Assembly: GCF_019084075.1 (NCBI RefSeq)
Contig: NZ_JAHREN010000001.1
Location: 2,515,501-2,579,500, forward strand
Direction: 5' to 3'
Source: Siccirubricoccus sp. G192
Lineage (GTDB): Bacteria; Pseudomonadota; Alphaproteobacteria; Acetobacterales; Acetobacteraceae
Length of the DNA stretch: 64,000 bases
Positions 46,085 to 54,145 of the stretch are shown piece by piece (positions within the stretch are counted from its first letter, which is position 1; the number at the start of each line of letters is the position of its first letter). Under the pieces are notes generated by a model, which was not told where the DNA came from, did not search any database, and was given only the letters and a program-made list of their open reading frames with translations. Both the position numbers and the translations under genes were made by a program.

Positions 46085-47071
46085 ATGCGCCGTCGCAGCC
46101 TGCTTGCCCTTTCCGCCCTCGGCACCGCCGCGGGCAGCGGCCTGGCCTGCCCGGCCCTTGCCCAGTCCTCCTGGCCGAGCCAGCCGATCCGGCTGGTCGT
46201 GCCCTTCGCCGCCGGCGGCCCCACCGATATCCCGGCGCGGCTTTTCGCCGAGGAACTCTCGAAGATCCTGCCGCAGCGCGTGATCGTGGAGAACCGCACC
46301 GGTGCCGGCGTGGTGGTGGGCACCGACGTGGTCGCCAAGGCACCGAAGGATGGCCATACCCTGCTCTACAACACCATCGCGCATTCGGTGCTGCGGGCGC
46401 TGTTCCCGCGCCTGCCCTTCGACCCGGTGGCGGATTTCCAGCCGGTGGCGCTGATGGGCGTGATCCCGATGGTGCTGCTGGTGAACAAGGACCTGCCGGC
46501 GCAGAACCTGGGCGAGCTGGTGAAGCTGTTCCGCGAGAATCCCGGCAAATACGATTACGGCAGTTCCGGCAATGGCGGCGCCGTGCATCTGGCGACCGAG
46601 CTGTTCCTCAAGCGGGCCGGCGACCTCAAGGTGAACCACATCACCTATCGCGGCTCCTCGGCCGGCATGCCGGACCTGCTGAGCGGCCGGCTGGCGATGT
46701 TCATGGATGTGGCGGCGGGTGGCCTCACCTATGCGCAGCGCGGCGATGCCCGGGCGCTCGGCATCTCCGCCGACCGCCGGCTGCCACAGGCGCCGGAAGT
46801 GCCGACCTTCGCCGAGGCCGGCGTGGCGGATGCCGAATCCTACACCTGGCACATGGTGCTGGCGCCCTCCGGCACGCCGGAGCCGGTGGTGCGGGCCGCC
46901 AATGCCGCCTTCAACCGCGTGGCAGCGCTGGAGCCGGTGCAGCGGCGCCTGACCGAGATGACCATGACGGTCCGCAGCGACACCACGCCCGAGACGGCGA
47001 CGAAATGGCTGATGGACGAGATCGCGAAATGGGAGCCCATCATCCGTGATGCCGGCATCAGGATCGATTGA
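46085..47071 (+). CDS. Bug/TctC family periplasmic solute-binding receptor
   Basis: 328 residues from the ATG at 46085, with GGGAG eight bases upstream. Signal peptide MRRRSLLALSALGTAAGSGL, cleaved near ALAQ. The mature protein has IRLVVPFAAGGPTDIPAR, VIVENRTGAGVVVGTDVV, APKDGHTLLY, YDYGSSGNGGAVHLATE and PEVPTFAEAGVADAESY. It is 88 bases after ugpC on the same strand and may share its transcript, or have its own promoter. No TctA/TctB is near. Ligand unknown. Confidence 0.9.
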   Translation: MRRRSLLALSALGTAAGSGLACPALAQSSWPSQPIRLVVPFAAGGPTDIPARLFAEELSKILPQRVIVENRTGAGVVVGTDVVAKAPKDGHTLLYNTIAHSVLRALFPRLPFDPVADFQPVALMGVIPMVLLVNKDLPAQNLGELVKLFRENPGKYDYGSSGNGGAVHLATELFLKRAGDLKVNHITYRGSSAGMPDLLSGRLAMFMDVAAGGLTYAQRGDARALGISADRRLPQAPEVPTFAEAGVADAESYTWHMVLAPSGTPEPVVRAANAAFNRVAALEPVQRRLTEMTMTVRSDTTPETATKWLMDEIAKWEPIIRDAGIRID

Positions 47072-47355
47072 CGCGCATTCCGGCCAGGGATCCGCGCCCG
47101 GGCGCGGAAGATGCGCCCGGGAATAAGCAATCCGCCGCTGGGTTCCAGGGCGGGCTGGAGACGGCCCTCGGAGTCCTGGATGCTGCCCGCTTCGTGAACG
47201 GCACCGTGGCGACGGCGGGTTTCGGCCAGTTCCTCCATGACCGGCCAAGCGGCGCGCGCCGCTGGGATGTGGACGGAACCGGCACGGCGGCGGTGCTGGC
47301 CATCTTCGCCAATACCCCGGCGCTGCTGGCCAGCGGGATCCGGGTGATCGCCTGA
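47068..47355 (+). pseudogene. Fragment resembling the C-terminus of an RTX-type secreted protein
   Basis: An open frame from a TTG overlapping the Bug stop, with no ATG or ribosome site. The final 40 residues (GFGQFLHDRPSGARRWDVDG followed by TGTAAVLAIFANTPALL) fit the usual end of type I secreted calcium-binding proteins: an FxxD, then a WDxDGTG turn, A-rich strand and a final aliphatic tail. No GGxGxD repeats precede it. It is probably a degenerate tail of a lost gene, possibly with a start in the previous transcript. A chance frame is the alternative. Confidence 0.4.
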
Positions 47356-47379
47356 GCCTGGCGGGGGTCTGGCGGCCGC

Positions 47380-48210
47380 TCAGGCGACCCGCTGGCTCCC
47401 CTCCGTCATCCCGGCAGGATGCGCCGCGAGCCAGGCCGCAAGCCTGGCCTCGATCGCCTGGAAATGCCGGGCGAAGAATTCATGGATGGCGAAGTCGAGG
47501 ATGTTCAGCTCCTGGACACGCCGCATGGCATCCAGCGTCGGCACCACCGCCTCCCCGTCCTCGTTCACGCGCCGGCGCTCCTGCGGATTGTGCGGCTGGC
47601 CGGCCACCAGCGCGGTCAGGGCGCGGAAGGAGAGCGCGTAGCTCTCCTGCAGGCCGATGAAGGCGTAGCGCTCCATGATATAGCCGATGCTGTCCTCCAC
47701 CTGCTCGCGCCGCACCATCTCGGCCGGCACCAGGTGCCGCGCCATGCGGTTGCGCTGGCCGGGCAATTCCGTGAAGGCCGCGAAATCCGGCACCCGGCGC
47801 CGCACCTCCTCGTTCAGCGGATGCATCGGCGAGCGCTGGTAGCGGTAGTCCGAGACGATGCGCGACATCGGGCGGCGCAGCATGGTCACGCAGCGCAGCC
47901 CCGGCAGGGCGGCCCGGATGCGCTCCATGTGACGGTTCTGGATATGGCCGGAGGCGGAGCGGAAGGGCGTCCGTCCCGCCTCGGCCAGGAAGGCGTCGAC
48001 GGCGGCATCGTAGCGCTCCGGCCCGGGGCGGGAGCGGTCCAGATGGTCGATATGGATGTTGTGGTAGGGCGGAATCAGCCCCGCCAACTCGCTGCTGAGG
48101 GAGCTGCCGGCGGTCTTCGGCACATGCACGAAGAGCCAGGTGCCGGCATCCTTCCGCGCGGCCTCAAAATAGGCATCGAAACGGCCGTCGAGGAGCAGGG
48201 ACAGGACCAT
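47380..48210 (-). CDS. Sulfotransferase family 2 protein
   Basis: 276 residues. LFVHVPKTAGSSLSSELAGL at about 26-45 is the PAPS 5'-phosphosulfate loop of carbohydrate sulfotransferases, and CVTMLRRPMSRIVSDYRYQR at about 108-127 is the 3'-phosphate site. The rest is variable, with GYIMERYAFIGLQESY near 180. The family transfers sulfate from PAPS to a sugar. There is no signal peptide, so it acts in the cytoplasm, perhaps on a lipid-linked glycan. It is convergent with the Bug/RTX fragment region. The true sugar is unknown, and ligand and acceptor are only inferred from family. Confidence 0.82.
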   Translation of the reverse strand: MVLSLLLDGRFDAYFEAARKDAGTWLFVHVPKTAGSSLSSELAGLIPPYHNIHIDHLDRSRPGPERYDAAVDAFLAEAGRTPFRSASGHIQNRHMERIRAALPGLRCVTMLRRPMSRIVSDYRYQRSPMHPLNEEVRRRVPDFAAFTELPGQRNRMARHLVPAEMVRREQVEDSIGYIMERYAFIGLQESYALSFRALTALVAGQPHNPQERRRVNEDGEAVVPTLDAMRRVQELNILDFAIHEFFARHFQAIEARLAAWLAAHPAGMTEGSQRVA

Positions 48211-48369
48211 GGGGAAACCTCGGGCTGGCTGCTGCGGGGCAGCGACACCCGGGCGATTCCAGGCGAGGCTATTCTATCGAGGGGCGAGATGTATACAATG
48301 GGGGCCGCCGTCACATTCTGTAACGGTCGGGCAGGCGATCCCGCCCCAAGCCTGTGCTAAGCCTGCTGC

Positions 48370-49671
48370 ATGTCCCGTTCTGTGCATGTCGCCGCGGTTC
48401 GGTTTGGCCTCGGGCTCCGGCTTGGCGAGGCGCCGCCGGATGATGCCCTCGGTTGGCTCGAATCCCAGCTTGGGCCCGAGGCGCCGCTGCCCCCGGGCCA
48501 TAGCGCCGCGGAGGGGCTGCGCGCCCGCAGCGAGGATCTGGCGGAGCGGGAGCGGAATGCCGGCGATCTGGAGGGGCAGGGCCGCGTCGTCCCGCTCGTC
48601 CGGGCCGAGACGCTGGCCTGGGCCCGCCGCCGCCTGACGGCCGAGCAGCCCTTCCGCGAGCGCCTGGTGGATTTCTGGATGAACCACTTCACCGCCAGCC
48701 GCCGCGCCGGCCTGGTGAACCCGGTGATCGGCGGCTTTGAGCGCGAGGCGATCCGGCCGCATGTGACGGGGCGCTTCGCCGATATGCTGGTGGCGGTGGT
48801 CCGCCACCCCGCCATGCTGCTCTATCTCGACAATGCCGGTTCGGTGGGGCCGGGCAGCCCCTTCGGCCTGCGCAGCGGCCGCGGGTTGAACGAGAACCTC
48901 GCGCGGGAGGTGCTGGAGTTGCATAGCCTCTCGCCCGCCGGCGGCTATACCCAGGGCGATGTGCAGGAGCTTGCCCGCATCCTGACCGGCTGGAGCGTCG
49001 CCCTGCGCGCCGAGCCCTTCGGCTTCCAGTTCCGGCCACAGACCCATGAGCCCGGCTCCAAGCAGTTGCTCGGCCAGGAATTCGGCCCTGGAGAGGCCGG
49101 GGGCGAGGCGGCGCTGCGGTTCCTCGGCACGCATCCCGCCACCTTCCGCCACCTTGCCTTCCGCCTGGTGCGGCATTTCGTCGCCGATGCCCCGCCGCCC
49201 GAGGCGGTGCGGGCGGTGGGGGCGAGCCTGCGGGACACGGGCGGCGATCTCGGCGCCGCCGCGCGGGTGCTGATCCGGTTGCCGCAAGCCTGGGAGCCGC
49301 CGCTCGGCAAGTTCCGCGCGCCCATGGATTACGTGCTCGCCGCCTGCCGCGCCCTTGGCCTGCCGCCGGAACGGGCCGAGGCGGTGCTCAATGGACTCGG
49401 CGCCCTCGGCCAGCCGCTCTGGAACGCGCCGCAGCCGAATGGCTGGGCCGATACCGCCGCAGAATGGGCGGCGCCCGAGGCGCTGATGCGGCGCCTGGAC
49501 TGGGCCTTCACCCTCGCCGGCCGCTTCGGTCGCCTGGACCCGCGGGAGGTGGCGGAGGCGGCGCTCGGCCCGCTGGCCCGCGCCGAGACGGTGACCGCCG
49601 CCTCCCGCGCCGGCTCGGTGCGCGACGCCATCACCCTGGTCTTCGGCAGCCCGGAGTTCATGCACCGATGA
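48370..49671 (+). CDS. DUF1800 family protein
   Basis: 433 residues. Typical blocks are RLVDFWMNHFTAS near 98-110, NENLAREVLELHSLSP, GGYTQGDVQELARILTGWSV, HEPGSKQLLGQEF and RHLAFRLVRHFVADAPP. Function of DUF1800 is not established; it almost always sits with a DUF1501 gene, as here, and the pair is thought to be exported. No signal peptide was seen in this one. It overlaps the DUF1501 start by four bases, so both are translated together. Confidence 0.88.
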   Translation: MSRSVHVAAVRFGLGLRLGEAPPDDALGWLESQLGPEAPLPPGHSAAEGLRARSEDLAERERNAGDLEGQGRVVPLVRAETLAWARRRLTAEQPFRERLVDFWMNHFTASRRAGLVNPVIGGFEREAIRPHVTGRFADMLVAVVRHPAMLLYLDNAGSVGPGSPFGLRSGRGLNENLAREVLELHSLSPAGGYTQGDVQELARILTGWSVALRAEPFGFQFRPQTHEPGSKQLLGQEFGPGEAGGEAALRFLGTHPATFRHLAFRLVRHFVADAPPPEAVRAVGASLRDTGGDLGAAARVLIRLPQAWEPPLGKFRAPMDYVLAACRALGLPPERAEAVLNGLGALGQPLWNAPQPNGWADTAAEWAAPEALMRRLDWAFTLAGRFGRLDPREVAEAALGPLARAETVTAASRAGSVRDAITLVFGSPEFMHR

Positions 49672-50879
49672 GCCTGCACCCGAAGGGGCCGCATGCGACC
49701 CGGCGCGGCCTGCTGCTCGGCCTCGCCGCCTCGCTCGCGCTGGGCCGCACGCGGGTGGCTTTCGCGCAATTGCCGGGGGAGCGCCGGCTGGTGGTGGTGA
49801 TCCTGCGCGGCGCGCTGGACGGGCTCCATGCGGTGCAGCCCTATGGCGACCCGGCGCTGGCCGGGCTGCGGGCGCCGCTGGTATTGCCGGAGCCGGGCCA
49901 GGAGCCGGGGCCGGAGGGCGCGCTGCTCGATCTCGGCGGCTTCTTCGGCCTGCATCCGGCCCTGCCGGCGCTGCATGCGATGTATGCGGCGAATGAGGCG
50001 CTGGTGCTGCATGCGGTGGCCGGCCCCTACCGCAGCCGCAGCCATTTCGAGGCGCAGGACCTGCTGGAAGGCGGCGCCACGGAACGGCTCACCAGCGGCT
50101 GGCTGAACCGCGCCCTGGCGGCGGTCCCGAACCCGGCACAGGCGCGGGCGGGGCTCGCCATCGGCACCGGCGTGCCGCTGCTGCTGCGCGGGGCGACGCC
50201 GATCGGCGCCTATGCGCCGCCGGGGTTGGAGCGGCCGGCCGCCGACCTGATCTATCGCATCGCCGAATTGCAGGCGGCCGACCCGCTGCTCGGCCCCGTG
50301 CTCGCCGAGGGGATGCGGGCCCGCGGCTTCGTGGCCCAGACCATCGGCGCGCCCAGCCCGCAGGACCGTGACCGCAACGCCTTCCCGCGCCTGGCCGCCG
50401 CCGCGGCACGGCTGCTGGCCGCCGCCGACGGGCCGCGGGTGGCGGCCATGGAACTCGGCGGCTGGGACACCCATGCCGGGCAGCGGAACCGCATCCTGCC
50501 GCTGCTGCGCGCGCTGGATGACGGGCTGGCGGCGTTGCGCGACGGGCTCGGCGCGCATTGGGCGCGGACCGCCGTGCTGGTGGTGACGGAATTCGGCCGC
50601 ACCGCGCGGGTGAACGGCAATCTCGGCACCGATCATGGCACGGGCGGCCTCGCCTTCCTGCTCGGCGGTGGCGTCGCGGGCGGCCGGGTGGTCGCGGATT
50701 GGCCCGGCCTCACCGAGGGGCAATTGCACGAGGGGCGCGACCTCGCGCCAACCCTCGACCTCCGGCGGGTCGCCAAGGGGTTGATGCGCGACCATCTGCG
50801 CCTGCCCGAGCCGGCGGTGGCGCTGGCCTTCCCGGGCAGTGCGGAGGCACCGGCGCTGCCGGGCCTGCTGCGGGGCTGA
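49668..50879 (+). CDS. DUF1501 family protein (Tat-exported)
   Basis: 403 residues. A twin-arginine signal peptide is likely (ATRRGLLLGLAASLALG), cleaved after AFAQ. The core has LVVVILRGALDGLHAVQPYG, LHAVAGPYRSRSHFEAQDLL, MELGGWDTHAGQRNRI and VVVTEFGRTARVNGNLGTDH. The last two blocks place it in the alkaline phosphatase/sulfatase-like fold, with Asp and His as metal ligands. The function is unknown; with DUF1800 it is likely to make an extracytoplasmic pair. It ends near a strong palindromic terminator. Confidence 0.9.
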   Translation: MSLHPKGPHATRRGLLLGLAASLALGRTRVAFAQLPGERRLVVVILRGALDGLHAVQPYGDPALAGLRAPLVLPEPGQEPGPEGALLDLGGFFGLHPALPALHAMYAANEALVLHAVAGPYRSRSHFEAQDLLEGGATERLTSGWLNRALAAVPNPAQARAGLAIGTGVPLLLRGATPIGAYAPPGLERPAADLIYRIAELQAADPLLGPVLAEGMRARGFVAQTIGAPSPQDRDRNAFPRLAAAAARLLAAADGPRVAAMELGGWDTHAGQRNRILPLLRALDDGLAALRDGLGAHWARTAVLVVTEFGRTARVNGNLGTDHGTGGLAFLLGGGVAGGRVVADWPGLTEGQLHEGRDLAPTLDLRRVAKGLMRDHLRLPEPAVALAFPGSAEAPALPGLLRG

Positions 50880-50885
50880 GCGGCT

Positions 50886-50915
50886 GGCCGGCCGCGCGGC
50901 ACGGCGCGGCCGGCC
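50886..50915. terminator. Bidirectional hairpin between convergent genes
   Basis: GGCCGGCCGCGC (50886-50897) and GCGCGGCCGGCC (50904-50915) pair perfectly over 12 bp around a six-base loop. It lies in the 42-bp gap between the DUF1501 gene and the SGNH gene, which converge. Confidence 0.65.
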
Positions 50916-50921
50916 GGGGCC

Positions 50922-51960
50922 TCAGGAATGCGCCGCCATGGTCGTGGGCGCGCAGGCCGGCGGAGCGGTGGCCGCATCGAGGGCGGCGAGGCCGGGCTCG
51001 GGCCGACCGCCGAGCCCTGTTGCCCGGACCAGTGCCTCGGTGAAGCATCGTGCCGCCGACCAGCGCAGATGGATCGCATCGGTGAAGGCCGCCGTGCCGA
51101 AGCCTGCCCCGCGGGGGGCCGGTCCAGAGCGTGGCAGCATTGCCGGCGCCGGCGATGGCCTGGTGCAGCCGCGCCTCGAATCCCGAGAGCAGATGCCCTT
51201 CCGGATCGAAGCGTGCGCTCCAGCCCGGGTTGATCGGCGTGATCGCCACCACCAGCCTTTGCCGTGCGGCTGCCAGCGTCCCGGCCAGGTCATGCAGCGC
51301 CGCGAAACAGGCCGGGTCGAAGCCGGCGATGCCGCCATAGCCGAGATCGGCCGTCTTGTCGGTATCGAGCGGCGCATCGCCGAAGCGGGTGAAGACCAGG
51401 GGGTCCCGGGTGTCCTCGCCGCTGCGCTGGGCGGCAATGTGGGCGGCATTGCGCGCCAGGGAGACGGGATCGAAATAGCGCAGGTAGAATCCAGCCGGCC
51501 AGCGGCGGTGCGCAAGGAAGGCATCCACATCCGCGGGGTCGAAGAGCCGTGCCGGCACCTTGCTGCAATCCTGGAAATCCTGCGGCGCGACGATCGCCAC
51601 CACCTCCCGCACGCTGGTGAGGCGGGCCAGGAGATAGTCGGTGACGAAGGCGGTCTGGTGCATAGCCAGGCCGCAGAAGCCGCCGTTCAGGGGCCAGGCG
51701 CCGGGGACGCGGCGCAGCACCGCCTCGCCGTCGAAATGCCGCCAGGCCACCGAGGAGCCGACCACCAGGATGCTGGGCGCCGCCGTGGGATGGTCCCGGA
51801 GGAAGGCCAGCTTCTCATCCGCGCAAAGGCTGTTCGTCAGGGCCGGCGGCGGCAGGTTGCCGGTGCGCTCCAGCGCCTGGAGCGTGCCGAGGAACAGCAG
51901 CAGGCTGCAGACCGCGCCGAGCAGGACGGCGATGGGGTAGGAGTACCGCTTGGCCGGCAT
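50922..51960 (-). CDS. Membrane-anchored SGNH-like protein (DltD-like; frameshifted at 51113-51118)
   Basis: The ATG at 51960 gives a protein that begins with one membrane anchor (YPIAVLLGAVCSLLLFLG) and then an outside domain. SILVVGSSVAWRHFDGEAVL carries a GSS nucleophile block as in DltD, and the end, in the next frame, has TDAIHLRWSAARCFTEA, the DxxH block of SGNH enzymes. The switch of frame occurs after AATLWTG; removing one base from the G6 run at 51113-51118 gives 345 residues and a stop at 50922. It is the last gene of the MBOAT-FkbH-ACP-SGNH operon, five bases after the ACP stop, and probably works outside the membrane on acyl transfer. Confidence 0.72.
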
Positions 51961-51965
51961 CCGCG

Positions 51966-52214
51966 TCAGCCCGCCGCCTTTGCCTGGATCAGCGCGACGA
52001 AGTCGCTGACATTCTTCAGGCTCTCCAGCTCTGCGGTGCGGAACCGGATGCCGAAGCGCATCTCGGTCGCGACGATCAGGGCGATGTGGCTCTGGCTGTC
52101 CCAATCCGGGATATCGGCGGCGGTCGTGCCGGGCCCCACCTCCAGCGCGGGATCGTCGAAGACCTCCCGGAACACCTCGTTCAGCCGGGCATAGATCTCG
52201 GGTTCGGTGGTCAT
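51966..52214 (-). CDS. Acyl carrier protein
   Basis: 82 residues. The phosphopantetheine site is the serine of IPDWDSQSHIALIV (Ser40); the usual DSL is DSQ here. Upstream is the short VFREVFDDPALEVGPGTTAA helix-loop and downstream KNVSDFVALIQ, giving the four-helix ACP shape. It is acidic and soluble. The start overlaps the FkbH-like stop by four bases, and the SGNH gene follows by five bases. Context, not sequence, suggests that it carries a glyceryl-type acyl group made by the FkbH-like enzyme. A fatty-acid-synthesis role is unlikely since no fab genes are near. Confidence 0.9.
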   Translation of the reverse strand: MTTEPEIYARLNEVFREVFDDPALEVGPGTTAADIPDWDSQSHIALIVATEMRFGIRFRTAELESLKNVSDFVALIQAKAAG

Positions 52215-54136
52215 TCGGCGGAAACCTTCATGAAGTGCCGGGGGGGCTGGGCGATGGCGATGTCATAATGCCAGAAGCTCGCCTCGGTCCCGGCTCCGGC
52301 GGGGGCAGGTAGCGGCGTGAAGCCGAGATCCGCGTAATGCGCGCGCACCAGGGCATTGCGCGGGGTCGGGCGATACTCGCCGATCAGCGCGGTGGCGCCG
52401 CGCCGCGCCGCGGCGGCGGCAAGCACGCCGAGCGAGGCCGCCTCCACGCCCCGGCCGAGCACGCGGCAACTCATCAGCCAGGTGTCGATCAGCAGCGCGT
52501 CCGCCGGCCAGGCGGGGTCGGGCCGTGCCAGGATCACGCCGATCAGGCCATTGTCGCCGAAGCGGTCCAGCAGCCGGAAGCGCAGCGCCAGGCTGGCCGG
52601 GTCCGCGGCCAGACGCTCCACCTCGGCCTCGGTATAGCGGCGCGTCGTCAGGTTGAACTGGTTGGTCTTGTTGATGAGCTGCGTCACCCGCGGCAGTTCG
52701 GCGGCGCCGACCGGCCCGGCGACCAAGGTCATCTCCAGGCCGGCCAGGTAGCCGGCCATGTCGGTCGCCTGGTCCAGCGCCGCACGGCGTTCGGCATTCG
52801 CGGCATAGCTGCGGGCGCGGGTGGCATCGTCCGGGGTGAAGCTCGCCGCCTCGAAATACCCGGCATTGGCCAGGCAGGCGGGATAGCCCGCGACATCCTC
52901 CGGCAGTTCCGGCACCGCCACCTCGGGCAGCTCGCGGCGGATGATCTCCCGCTCCGCCGGGTTGTCATCGACGAAGACCAGGCTGTCGAGGCCGATATCC
53001 AGGGTCCGCGCGATGTCGCGGAGGTTGCTGGCCTTGTCGTTCCAATTCGCCACGAAGGCGGCGATGTCGCTCCGCCGCAGCGCCATCTCGGCATGGCTGG
53101 TGAAGGCCGCCTCGGCGATCGCGGGGTCGTTCTTCGAGCAGATGGCGAGGATCACGCCGCGCCGCGCCAGCAGCGCCGCATGGCGCTGGAAGGCGAGGAA
53201 GGCCTCGCCGGTGGCGCTGCCCTGGCCGAGCAGGATGCCCTCCACCCCGTCATCGCCGACGACACCGCCCCAAAGCGTATTGTCGAGGTCGAGCACCAGG
53301 CATTTGCGGGAGAGGCCGGTGGCAGCGGCGAGGACGCGGGCCAGCAGGTCGCCATAGAGCGGCGCCAGCATGGGGCTGACCAATTGCTTCGCCTGGTGCC
53401 AGCGCACCGGGTCCGCCCAGCCTTCCAAGCGGTGCTGGTTCACCTGCCAGGCCAGGTCGAGCAGCAGCACGCCATCCTCCCGCGCCGCCTCGCGGATGCC
53501 GCGGTTCAGCCGGTCGACCAGCGCGCCGGGCGAGCCGGGGATGAGCCCTTCGAACCCGCCGAAGACGGGTGGGTCGCCGCCGATCAGCGTCTGCTGCACG
53601 ATCCGCGCGCCGAAGCGTTCGCGCGCCCGGCGCCAGAGCTGGCGTAGCTCCGCCAGCCGGCCGGCAACGGCCGCCTCCACCTCGTCGGGCGAGGCCTCCA
53701 GCCCGACATCCAGCGGCGCGTCCCAGGCATCGAGCGCCAGCACCACGACCTGCGGCCGGAAGGCATCGAGCGGCGAGCGCTCCTCCAGCAGCACCTGCCG
53801 GTAGAGCCCATAGGGCGCCACCTCGATATCGAGCGCGAGCCGGCGGTCCAGCGCGGCGACCCGGATGCCGCCTACCAGATGCTCCACGCTATGCGAGGCC
53901 AGCAGGGCGACGCGCAGCGGCGTGAGGCCGAGTTGGGGCAGCCGCCCGCGGACTTCCGGCGCCGCCAGGCAGGCCGCGATGATCCGGTCCATCCGGTCGG
54001 TGGCGAGGAAATCGCGGCGGAAGCCGGCGAGCTTGGCCAGTGCCGCGAGCCGCGCCGCCGGCTCCGGCAAGGCGCGGGCGGCGGCGAAGGCGGCGCGCAG
54101 GTCAGGATGCGCCGGCAGCCAGGGGAGGAGTTCCAT
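52211..54136 (-). CDS. FkbH-like HAD-IIIC family protein (glyceryl-ACP-type activation)
   Basis: 641 residues in three parts. The N-terminal 270 residues look like the SGNH-fold domain found in front of many FkbH proteins (VALLASHSVEHLVGGIRVAA, then VVLALDAWDAPLD). A HAD-IIIC domain then starts at about 280 with CLVLDLDNTLWGGVVGDDG, which has both catalytic aspartates, followed by ICSKNDPAIAEAAF and VFVDDNPAEREIIRRELP. The last 160 residues resemble a GNAT-like tail (TQLINKTNQFNLTTRRYTEA then LIDTWLMSCRVLGRGVE). FkbH proteins move the glyceryl part of 1,3-bisphosphoglycerate to an ACP, dephosphorylating it. The gene overlaps the ACP start and follows the MBOAT gene by nine bases. Confidence 0.9.
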   Translation of the reverse strand: MELLPWLPAHPDLRAAFAAARALPEPAARLAALAKLAGFRRDFLATDRMDRIIAACLAAPEVRGRLPQLGLTPLRVALLASHSVEHLVGGIRVAALDRRLALDIEVAPYGLYRQVLLEERSPLDAFRPQVVVLALDAWDAPLDVGLEASPDEVEAAVAGRLAELRQLWRRARERFGARIVQQTLIGGDPPVFGGFEGLIPGSPGALVDRLNRGIREAAREDGVLLLDLAWQVNQHRLEGWADPVRWHQAKQLVSPMLAPLYGDLLARVLAAATGLSRKCLVLDLDNTLWGGVVGDDGVEGILLGQGSATGEAFLAFQRHAALLARRGVILAICSKNDPAIAEAAFTSHAEMALRRSDIAAFVANWNDKASNLRDIARTLDIGLDSLVFVDDNPAEREIIRRELPEVAVPELPEDVAGYPACLANAGYFEAASFTPDDATRARSYAANAERRAALDQATDMAGYLAGLEMTLVAGPVGAAELPRVTQLINKTNQFNLTTRRYTEAEVERLAADPASLALRFRLLDRFGDNGLIGVILARPDPAWPADALLIDTWLMSCRVLGRGVEAASLGVLAAAAARRGATALIGEYRPTPRNALVRAHYADLGFTPLPAPAGAGTEASFWHYDIAIAQPPRHFMKVSAE

Positions 54137-54145
54137 GCAGACGCC

